A DNA stretch of 64,000 nucleotides from positions 48,770 through 112,769 of the forward strand of contig JAGXSV010000022.1 of the NCBI GenBank assembly GCA_018333605.1. The letters run 5' to 3'. The first letter of the stretch is position 1; every line of letters starts with the position of its first letter. The stretch comes from Hydrogenophaga sp. GTDB lineage: Bacteria > Pseudomonadota > Gammaproteobacteria > Burkholderiales > Burkholderiaceae_C. The translations under genes were made by a program, and so were the position numbers. A model generated the notes under the pieces. The model made no database searches, was not told the origin of the DNA, and saw only the letters and a program-made list of their open reading frames with translations. This document shows, piece after piece, positions 57,839-64,000 of this stretch.

Positions 57839-58216
57839 TCAGCGCTGTGAAGGGTCTGCCGCGGTCTGGTCGTACTTCAGAAAGTACTGGCGCGCCATGG
57901 ACACCACCTGCGCGTCGGTGGGGTGGTCGCTGCTGATCACATCGATGATGCACTTGTCCACCGCGTGGGCATGGTGTTTGCAGAAATCGCGGAATTCGAT
58001 CTTGGCGCTGGCGGGGCCCGTCAGCAAGATTTCGCTCACACCCTCCAGTGACCGGGCGATGTGCTGGAAGAAATCCTTGTCGGGACCCACGTGCCCGTGC
58101 TTGGGGGTGTGGTGGCTGCGGGCTTTGATGCGCTGGGCTTCAACGTGCTCGCGATCAAACATCAGCACGTGCGCTTCGCTGTGGTCCATCCAGACAACGG
58201 CGTGAAAAGTGGTCAT
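57839..58216 (-). CDS. Translational machinery protein (eRF1/Pelota-like domain)
   Basis: A 125-aa protein: FHAVVWMDHSEAHVLMFDREHVEAQRIKA, DKDFFQHIARSLEGVSEILLTGPASAKIEFRDFCKHH and DHPTDAQVVSMARQYFLKYDQ. This matches a bacterial family annotated 'translational machinery protein', related to the central/third domain of eRF1 and Pelota. Its role, perhaps ribosome protection or rescue, is not established. It lies 126 bases downstream of the TraR/DksA gene on the same strand, so the pair may be linked to stress control of gene expression. Confidence 0.75.
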   Translation of the reverse strand: MTTFHAVVWMDHSEAHVLMFDREHVEAQRIKARSHHTPKHGHVGPDKDFFQHIARSLEGVSEILLTGPASAKIEFRDFCKHHAHAVDKCIIDVISSDHPTDAQVVSMARQYFLKYDQTAADPSQR

Positions 58217-58342
58217 GTGGGGGGCTCCTGAAGTGAGTTAAAAAACAAAGGTGGGCGTGGTCAACAAGCCGGGTGCGCAGCTTGTCAGGTATTGATACCG
58301 GCCAACAACGGGCGGTCTGGTGGTGCAGTTTGGGGACGGTGT

Positions 58343-58729
58343 TTAGAGGCTGGGCATGGCCATGCCACCCCCGGTTTTTTCGACTTTTTCCTGACAGCCC
58401 ACACACCGCATGGCTGTGGGGTTGGCGTGCAGGCGCGCGGTGGCAATGTTCACGCCGCAGTCCAGGCACAGGCCATAGCTGCCATCGGCAATGCGTTTCA
58501 GGGCGGCGTCGATGGCCACGAGTTCGGCAGACTCGCGCTCGTCCATCGCAAAGGCCAGGTCGCGCTCGGAGCCGGCTTGTGCCCAGTCGTCGCTTTCGGT
58601 CGAGCGCAGGTTGGCTGCTGCCTCGGCCCGGCCCACCGCACCGCCGCGCTGAGCGCGCAACTGGGCCAATGTTTCGGCGCGCATCTGCTTCAATTGCTCG
58701 GCAAAACTGTCAGAAATCTGCTGGCTCAT
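58343..58729 (-). CDS. TraR/DksA family C4 zinc-finger protein
   Basis: A 128-aa DksA-like protein: an N-terminal helical coiled coil (SDSFAEQLKQMRAETLAQLRAQRGG) with the acidic turn region (STESDDWAQAGSERDLAFAMDERESAELVAIDAALKRIADGSYGLCLDCG). The C4 finger has CLDCG and CVGCQ with 17 residues between pairs. DksA-type proteins bind the RNA polymerase secondary channel and, with ppGpp, tune rRNA and stress promoters; shorter paralogues can act without ppGpp. GAGGAC precedes ATG 58729; the track start at 58750 is less likely. Confidence 0.83.
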   Translation of the reverse strand: MSQQISDSFAEQLKQMRAETLAQLRAQRGGAVGRAEAAANLRSTESDDWAQAGSERDLAFAMDERESAELVAIDAALKRIADGSYGLCLDCGVNIATARLHANPTAMRCVGCQEKVEKTGGGMAMPSL

Positions 58730-58939
58730 GGTGGTGTCCTCGGGTGTCAAGTAATGTGCATCAAAGGTCTGAAAACCTCAGTGACATGGTCTATTCATCT
58801 GGCCCTTTGGGGTTTGATGCATGTCAATTGGCGTTGGATCTGTCCGCATGAAACGGCGCACAAGCGCCGGGAATGTCCTGATGCGGCGTTTCACGTTGCG
58901 ACCCCCGAAAGAGACGAAAATTAACGGTTGATTGCAGAC

Positions 58940-58966
58940 GTTCGCTGAGCCTGTCGGGCTCGGTGC
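58940..58966 (-). repeat. Partial dispersed repeat family B
   Basis: TTCGCTGAGCCTGTCGGGCT is the reverse form of the TTCGACAGGCTCAGGGCGAA-type element also found at 9996-10048. It lies in the 284-bp divergent gap before the enoyl-CoA hydratase gene, which otherwise shows only imperfect inverted repeats. Confidence 0.5.
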
Positions 58967-59013
58967 GTCAGACCCAAGACGCCATTCCCTTTTTCCCACC
59001 AACAGGAGACCCC

Positions 59014-59868
59014 ATGCAGACCGTGGACTACAGCCGCTACCAGACCCTTGCCATCAACCGCCGCGGCCCCTTGGTGGGCGGTGTCCCGTCGGTGCTCGAC
59101 ATCCAGATGCGCGCCGACGGCCCCGGTGGCAACGGCAAGCTGCCCACGGCCGGGCACGAAGGGCATTGGGAATTGAGCGAGATCTGGCGCGACGTGGGGC
59201 GTGACGACAGCGTGCGCTGCGCCGTGCTGCGCGGCAGTGGCCTGGGCTTTTCGGGTGGCGGCGACCTGGCGCTGGTGCACGACATGGCCACCGACTTTGA
59301 TGTGCGCACCCGGGTGTGGAAAGAAGCGCGCGACCTGGTTTACAACGTCATCAACTGCGACAAGCCCATCGTCAGTGCCATGCACGGCCCAGCCGTGGGC
59401 GCCGGGCTGGTGGCGGGCTTGCTGGCCGACATTTCCATTGCCGCCAAAAGCGCCAAGATTGTGGACGGGCACACCCGCCTGGGCGTGGCCGCCGGGGACC
59501 ATGCCGCCATCGTCTGGCCGCTGCTGTGCGGCCTGGCCAAGGCCAAGTACTACCTCATGCTGTGCGACCCCATCAGCGGCGAGGAGGCCGAGCGCATTGG
59601 CCTGGTTTCGCTGGCGGTGGAGGACGACGCCCTGATCGACAAAGCCTTTGAGGTGGCGGACCGCCTGGCCAGCGGCAGCCAGACCGCGATCCGATGGACC
59701 AAGTACGCGCTCAACAACTGGCTGCGCCAGGCGGGGCCAGCGTTTGACACCTCGCTGGCGCTGGAATTCATGGGTTTTGCCGGCCCCGATGTGCACGAAG
59801 GTGTGGCATCCTTGCGTGAGCGTCGGGCGCCCCGTTACGGCGTGGACAGCGACGCCAGCGCTGGTTGA
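59014..59868 (+). CDS. Enoyl-CoA hydratase/isomerase family protein
   Basis: A 284-aa crotonase-fold protein. The oxyanion-hole segments are [21 protein letters not shown] and [59 protein letters not shown]. The usual second catalytic Glu region reads GVAAGDH, with Asp/His instead of the standard E-x-G-x-x-P, so it may be an isomerase, hydrolase or diverged hydratase rather than a classical 2-enoyl-CoA hydratase. AGGAGA precedes ATG 59014. It is 50 bases upstream of the PhaM gene. Confidence 0.82.
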   Translation: MQTVDYSRYQTLAINRRGPLVGGVPSVLDIQMRADGPGGNGKLPTAGHEGHWELSEIWRDVGRDDSVRCAVLRGSGLGFSGGGDLALVHDMATDFDVRTRVWKEARDLVYNVINCDKPIVSAMHGPAVGAGLVAGLLADISIAAKSAKIVDGHTRLGVAAGDHAAIVWPLLCGLAKAKYYLMLCDPISGEEAERIGLVSLAVEDDALIDKAFEVADRLASGSQTAIRWTKYALNNWLRQAGPAFDTSLALEFMGFAGPDVHEGVASLRERRAPRYGVDSDASAG

Positions 59869-59918
59869 GCCACTGAATATGGGGGCCGGCCTTCAAGACA
59901 ACTTCCAGGAGACAAGTC

Positions 59919-61082
59919 ATGAGCGACGCATCGGGCAGTGGATTCGGCAAATTTGTGCCGGGTTTTGAGTTTCTGCAAAACCTGGCGGGCCAGGCGGCTG
60001 GCGGGGTGGCGCAGGGGCTCGGACAGAGCATTCCGCAGCTGCCCAACCTGGGCAACTGGGTGGCGCCCACCTTCAGTGTGGAAGACTTGGAAAAGCGCAT
60101 TGAAGAGCTCAAGGCCGTGCATTTCTGGCTCGACCAGAATTCCAAGGCGCTGGCGGCCACCATCCAGGCGCTGGAGGTGCAAAAAATGACCCTGGCCACG
60201 CTGCAAAACATGAACTTCAGCATGGGTGATGTGGCCAACGCGCTGAAGGTCAAGGCGGCCGAAACCTTTGCGGGATTTGCCGGCTCCAGCCACCCCCCGG
60301 CGCCGGCCCCCACCCAGTTTGCCGGCCTCGAGATCCCGCCGCGCACCTATGGCACCCCCGCGCCCGTGCAGCCTGAAGCCGACGCCGGCGATGAGGCCGA
60401 CGACGAGGCTTACGAAGATGAGCCGAACGACGAACCTGAAGACGAGCCAGCGCCTCCAACGAGCAAACCGTCCTTGCGCAAGTCAGGCGCCAGCGCGCCA
60501 GCAGAGGCCCCGGCCGGTGGTGTGGTGGACCCGATGCAGTGGTGGGGCGCCCTGTCTCAGCAGTTTCAGCACATCGCCGCCAATGCCATGAAAGATGTGG
60601 CTAAACAGACCGCGCTCGATACCACCCGCGAAGTCGCCAGCGGACTGACCGAACAAGCCGTGAAAACGGCCACGGGCATGGCTGGCAAAGTGACACGGGG
60701 GCTCACTGACACGGTGGCGCGCAACGTGGGTATGGCCACCGGCGTGGGCAAGGCGGCTGCACGTGCCGTGGCGCCCGGCAAGGCCACCCCGAAACCAACT
60801 GCAAAGCCAGCCGCCCGGGCCGCGGCCAAGTCGCCAGCCAAGAAGGCTCCCGTGCGCAAGCCCGCTGCTGCGCCCCAGGCGCGCGCTGCAGCCCAGCCCA
60901 TGGCCCCGGGCGACTGGACCATGCCAAACGCCTTTTTTCAGGTGCCCGGATTTTCGCTGGGCGGTGCTGCGGCACCGAAAAAGGCCCGTCCGACGAAAAA
61001 AGCGGCGACTTCACCAACCCGCAAACCTGCTGCGAAAAAAGCCACGGCTAAAAAATCGGCACCGCCCAGCGGGCGTCGCTGA
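59919..61082 (+). CDS. phaM: PhaM-like PHB granule-associated, DNA-binding protein
   Basis: A 387-aa protein. The N-terminal PhaM domain has FGKFVPGFEFLQNLAG, IPQLPNLGNWVAPTFSVEDLEKRIEELKAVHFWLDQN and ATIQALEVQKMTLATLQNMNFS. An acidic linker follows (EADDEAYEDEPNDEPEDEP), then a second helical region and a histone-H1-like Ala/Lys/Pro tail (PKPTAKPAARAAAKSPAKKA). In Ralstonia eutropha PhaM activates PHB synthase and ties granules to the nucleoid for equal partition. This one is longer than the 263-residue Ralstonia protein because of the acidic linker and extra tail. It is followed by a FIST-domain gene. Confidence 0.82.
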   Translation: MSDASGSGFGKFVPGFEFLQNLAGQAAGGVAQGLGQSIPQLPNLGNWVAPTFSVEDLEKRIEELKAVHFWLDQNSKALAATIQALEVQKMTLATLQNMNFSMGDVANALKVKAAETFAGFAGSSHPPAPAPTQFAGLEIPPRTYGTPAPVQPEADAGDEADDEAYEDEPNDEPEDEPAPPTSKPSLRKSGASAPAEAPAGGVVDPMQWWGALSQQFQHIAANAMKDVAKQTALDTTREVASGLTEQAVKTATGMAGKVTRGLTDTVARNVGMATGVGKAAARAVAPGKATPKPTAKPAARAAAKSPAKKAPVRKPAAAPQARAAAQPMAPGDWTMPNAFFQVPGFSLGGAAAPKKARPTKKAATSPTRKPAAKKATAKKSAPPSGRR

Positions 61083-61121
61083 CACCACGGAACCACCGGG
61101 CCGTGGCGCGGTCGATCACCC

Positions 61122-62417
61122 ATGAAACTTTTTCCCTACGCCCACGCCACCCACCCCCAATGGCGCATGGCTGCTGCGCTGGTGCTGGCACAGTTGCGCG
61201 CCCAGATGGCGCGGCCCGACCACGCCCAGGCGCCCTCGCTGGCGCTCCTCTACATCACCGACCATTACGCCACCGAGGCCGAGGCGATCCTGGCCCACCT
61301 GAGTGCTGAACTCCCCGAGGTGACCGACTGGGCGGGCACCGTGGGTGTGGGTGTGGCCGCCAACAATGTGGAGTACTTCGACGAGCCCGCCATGGCCGTG
61401 ATGCTGTGTGACCTCAGCCCCGACCAGTACCGCGTGTTCAGCGGCGTGGCGCCGCTGGCGGCCAGTGGCCGCGTGGTGGGCCCCGACGGCTTTGTGGCCC
61501 ACACCGCGCTGGTCCATGCCGACGGCAACACGCCCGAACTGGCCGAACTGATTGCCGAAGTGGCCGATCGCACCGCCAGCGGTTATGTGTTTGGCGGCCT
61601 CTCGGCCAGCCGCAGCAACACGGTGCAATTCGCCTTCAGCAGCGCCGGCAACCTGAGCGGCCAGGGCGCGGCCAGCGGTGTGTTTCATGGCGGGCTGAGC
61701 GGCGTGGCGTTTGGGCCGGCGGTGGGCATGGTGTCGCGCGTGACCCAGGGCGCGCAGCCGGTGGACCATGAGCGCACCGTGACCGAAGCCGACGCCAACC
61801 TGGTGCTCCAGCTCGATGGCGAGCCTGCTCTGGATGTGTTGCTGCGCGAGCTGGCGATTTCGCTGGACCAGCCCGAGCTGGCCATGCCCCGCCTGCGCGC
61901 CACCTTGGTGGGCCTCACGTTGCCCAATGGCTCGACGGCGGATGGCGTGGCGGCGCCTCGGCGTGGCCAGTTTGGCCCGGAGGTCATTGTGCGCCACCTG
62001 ATTGGGCTTGATCCTGGCCGCCGCGGCGTGGCCATTGCCGACGTGGTGCCTGTGGGCACCCGGCTGGCGTTTTGCGAGCGCAACGTGCAAGCTGCCCGGG
62101 CCGACCTCACGCGCGTGTGTGCAGAGGTGCGCGAAGAGCTGGAACCACAGGAGCTGAGCATGTCCATGGCCACGGCTTTGGTCGCCTCAGAACCCGATGC
62201 TGCACCGCACCCGGCCCGGCGCATTGCCGGGGCGGTGTATGTGAGTTGTTCCGGGCGCGGAGGCCCGCACTTTGGCAGCCCCAGCGCCGAGTTGCATATC
62301 GTGCGCCGTGCCCTGGGCGATGTGCCGTTGGTGGGGTTTTTTGCCGGTGGCGAAATTGCACACCACCGGCTCTACGGTTACACCGGCGTGCTCACCGTGT
62401 TCACGATGCCGGTCTAG
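61122..62417 (+). CDS. FIST domain sensory protein
   Basis: A 431-aa protein with a FIST N domain (SLALLYITDHYATEAEAILAHLSAELPEVTDWAGTVGVGVAANNVEYFDEPAMAVMLCDL... YVFGGLSASRSNTVQFAFSSAG) and a FIST C domain (AVYVSCSGRGGPHFGSPSAELHIVRRALGDVPLVGFFAGGEIAHHRLYGYTGVLTVFTMP). FIST modules are small-ligand sensors, often fused to signalling domains; this version is stand-alone. It starts 39 bases after phaM on the same strand, so co-expression with the PHB gene is likely. The ligand is unknown, though amino acids have been proposed for the family. Confidence 0.85.
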   Translation: MKLFPYAHATHPQWRMAAALVLAQLRAQMARPDHAQAPSLALLYITDHYATEAEAILAHLSAELPEVTDWAGTVGVGVAANNVEYFDEPAMAVMLCDLSPDQYRVFSGVAPLAASGRVVGPDGFVAHTALVHADGNTPELAELIAEVADRTASGYVFGGLSASRSNTVQFAFSSAGNLSGQGAASGVFHGGLSGVAFGPAVGMVSRVTQGAQPVDHERTVTEADANLVLQLDGEPALDVLLRELAISLDQPELAMPRLRATLVGLTLPNGSTADGVAAPRRGQFGPEVIVRHLIGLDPGRRGVAIADVVPVGTRLAFCERNVQAARADLTRVCAEVREELEPQELSMSMATALVASEPDAAPHPARRIAGAVYVSCSGRGGPHFGSPSAELHIVRRALGDVPLVGFFAGGEIAHHRLYGYTGVLTVFTMPV

Positions 62418-62423
62418 GACGAA

Positions 62424-62510
62424 TCGCTCCCGCAGCGCTTTGCGCTACCCACGCCTCAAGGGGGCGGAGCTGTCGTTCCGGTAAAGCCGGTCCGGCGACG
62501 CCCTGGGTGG
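62424..62510. repeat. Dispersed GC-rich element (family C), copy 3
   Basis: CGCAGCGCTTTGCGCTACCC, ACGCCTCAAGGGGGCGGAGC and TTCCGGTAAAGCCGGTCCGG are consecutive hairpins like those at 22811 and 31931, here in reverse order. It lies between the FIST gene and the MFS pseudogene. Confidence 0.5.
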
Positions 62511-62532
62511 GACCGTTTCAGGCGCTGCGGCT

Positions 62533-63656
62533 TCAGGCCAAACGCTGGGGTGTGGGCGCTGGTCGGCCCAGTCCGCGTCCGCTGGCGCGTGCCCGCTTCA
62601 GCAGGAACCGCACGCTGCCGATGTTGAGCAGGTTGAAGCCGATGCCGGTGATGAAAGCGGGGCCTGGCAAGAGCCGGTCAGGTCGAAGATGGCGCCCCGC
62701 ATCCACCCGCCCAGTGCCATGCCGAACAGCGTGGCCATGAGCACCGTGCCCTCGCGCCCCGGCTTGGGCGGGTGGGAAATGCTCGCGCACGATCAGTGCG
62801 TAGCTTGGCACGATGCCGTCCCGGAACAGGCCGACCATGCCCGAAATGAGGTGCCGCGGCACCAGCCCGTCGAAGGGCAAGAACTTCAGCAGCGCCGCGC
62901 CTTGCACCACCGCGCCCGGCAGCAGGGTGCGAAGGCCACCAAGCTGGTCCGAGATCCAGCCCGAGATGGGGCGGCTGGCGATGCCCATGCCCCGCATGAC
63001 CGACAGCATTGCGGCGCCACGCGTTGTGCCAAAGCCCAGGTCGTTTTCCACCGGTCCGTGCGGCATCGACATGGTCACGCAGCACGACACGCCCGCCACA
63101 CGCAGCAGCACCTGCAGCGTGCCGGGCGGGAGGCCGAGCGGTCGTGCTTCGGGCCGGCTGGCGCAGGGGTGGTTGGGCGTGGCCAGCTCGGGCCTCGGCA
63201 GGCAGTTGCCGCTCATGCCGATCGCCAGCGCGATGCTCCAGCGCTGCGTAAACCAGCGCGAGGTGTCGGCCACCAGCGGGGCAAAGGTGGCCGAGGTGAC
63301 GAGCAGTCCGATCAGGATGCCTTGCGCCAGGCTGAACTGCCACAGGTTCTGGGCCGCTCCTGCGGCGATGAGACCGAGGCCCAGCCCCAACGCGCCGCAA
63401 GCACCGGCACCATCACGCCAAAGTGGTCTGACAGCCGGCCCTTGAGGATGCCGCCCAGGCCAAAGCCCACCCTCGTGGGCATGTAGGGTCGTGAGGCGTC
63501 ACCGCGCGCGACATCGCAGTCGGCCGGTAGGGGCGGCAGCACCACCGTGACCGAAGACATGACCACGCCACCCAGCGTCACGAGCGCCTGCGACACCACC
63601 AGCCGAAACCACGCGTCAGCCGATTCGGCCGTGGCGGCGGGCGGGCTCGGGGTCAT
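62533..63656 (-). pseudogene. MFS transporter pseudogene with several frameshifts and an internal deletion
   Basis: The start MTPSPPAATAESADAWFRLVVSQALVTLGG and the segment FGLGGILKGRLSDHFGVMVP are typical for MFS proteins of this order. The frame shifts near 63395 (a missing base in the LAGALGLGL region), about 62750 (two bases lost before GTVLMATLFGMALGGWM) and about 62662 (two extra bases before AFITGIGFNLLN). Roughly 45 codons expected after SGN are missing. The third frame ends RFLLKRARASGRG. The gene overlapped the upstream ORF by 4 bases (ATGA), showing a former operon. The number of lesions argues for real decay. Confidence 0.8.
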
Positions 63657-64000
63657 GGTGCGGGTGTTGCCGTCTCGGGTGCAGCGTCGGTGGCTTCGCT
63701 GTTGGTGGTCACCGTGTCTTGGGCGGGTGTTGCAGCGTGCCGTGCCAGCCTTGTGCGCGCCCGCTCCAGGGTTCGGTTGGCGTCCAGCACATGCATGCCG
63801 TACATGTCGGCAAAGGCTTCCACGGTCTTGCCGCTGGCATCGAAGGCACGCAGCAGCGCCTCTTCGCGCGCGGCGCGGTTGGCGGCTTCGGTCAGTGCGT
63901 CCTGGGTGAGCTGGTTCACTTCTTCGTCGCGGCCATGCACGCGCTGAGCGTACTCGTCACGGGGCAGACCCGAGGCCTCATACGCCTGCAAGATGCGCTG
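63653..64000 (-). CDS. Hypothetical protein, C-terminal part, truncated by right window edge
   Basis: An open frame enters from the right edge (QRILQAYEASGLPRDEYAQRVHGRDEEVNQLTQDALTEAANRAAREEALLRAFD...) and stops at 63653. It is helical and charged, with a possible helix-turn-helix-like end (KTVEAFADMYGMHVLDANRTLERARTRLARH) and an Ala/Thr/Pro-rich tail. The family is not recognised. Its stop overlaps the start codon of the MFS pseudogene. The true start is outside the window. Confidence 0.6.
   Translation of the reverse strand, partial: QRILQAYEASGLPRDEYAQRVHGRDEEVNQLTQDALTEAANRAAREEALLRAFDASGKTVEAFADMYGMHVLDANRTLERARTRLARHAATPAQDTVTTNSEATDAAPETATPAP

Noticed and set aside
1-64000. CRISPR arrays, tRNA or rRNA genes, prophage or IS transposases
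   Set aside because: No regularly spaced repeats, cloverleaf-like gene with conserved TTCGA-type loop, rRNA segment or transposase motif was noticed; only short dispersed repeats are present.

Overview
The window looks like chromosomal DNA of a high-GC betaproteobacterium of the Burkholderiales, most likely family Comamonadaceae (a Hydrogenophaga/Acidovorax/Rhodoferax-like genome). This is inferred from gene families typical of the group: DUF3567, PhaM, the trifunctional-lineage PutA without a DNA-binding domain, the HupE/UreJ plus 'transmembrane anchor' pair, solitary LivK-type binding proteins, and several families of GC-rich dispersed repeats. No rRNA, tRNA, CRISPR array, phage or transposase gene was seen. 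Gene density is high and strand use is mixed. Taxonomy rests on protein resemblance only; no search was run.

Layout. 1-4350: a left-truncated secreted protein, then a divergent metal cassette: His-rich protein, HupE/UreJ and membrane anchor on the minus strand; a CsoR/RcnR-type sensor and an NreB-like MFS exporter on the plus strand. 4590-6600: a decayed zone with a frameshifted TonB-like gene (10-bp tandem duplication), a RelB antitoxin with a frameshifted YafQ-like toxin, and two tiny ORFs. 6646-10413: a very long MmeI-type (type IIL) restriction-modification fusion carrying two translated dispersed repeats. 10472-15800: an Acr3/bile-acid-symporter family protein, a LysR regulator divergent from a Thermus-type isocitrate dehydrogenase, a VOC protein and an alpha/beta hydrolase. 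15882-19940: HipBA and the helicase DinG. 19988-27700: PstS-like binding protein, CopD-like protein, YdjM-like protein, intradiol dioxygenase, a Pat/PatZ-type protein acetyltransferase, DUF502, and a frameshifted exported protein. 28213-30908: the conserved rsmI / yraN-diaA-dolP neighbourhood.

30982-42400: a beta-hydroxyacid dehydrogenase, the twitching ATPases pilT-pilU, yggS, a DUF3617 protein, an Lrp regulator divergent from putA, and a PAS-GGDEF-EAL protein. 42608-50780: a small unknown protein, GlcD-like oxidase, an Hsp20 with a good sigma32-type promoter, a GcvA-like LysR protein, purU, an omega-transaminase, ChaN and an AbrB-type membrane protein. 50813-58729: two solitary LivK-type binding proteins, DUF3567, DUF3108, an IclR regulator divergent from an FAH-family hydrolase over a nested palindrome, a VOC protein, a 'translational machinery' protein and a TraR/DksA protein. 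59014-64000: an enoyl-CoA hydratase, the PHB granule/nucleoid protein PhaM, a FIST-domain sensor, an MFS pseudogene and a truncated gene at the right edge.

Themes: metal handling at the left end; housekeeping and surface functions (RNA modification, outer-membrane homeostasis, type IV pili) in the middle; amino-acid and aromatic catabolism with local regulators; PHB storage at the right end. Four coding regions (TonB-like, YafQ-like, the exported protein at 27 kb, MFS at 63 kb) are interrupted by small indels. These could be real decay, slippage, or assembly error. No clearly new multi-gene system was recognised. The observations most worth checking are the repeat-interrupted MmeI-type enzyme, the 10-bp tandem duplication in the TonB-like gene, and the metal cassette with its mixed-ligand sensor.
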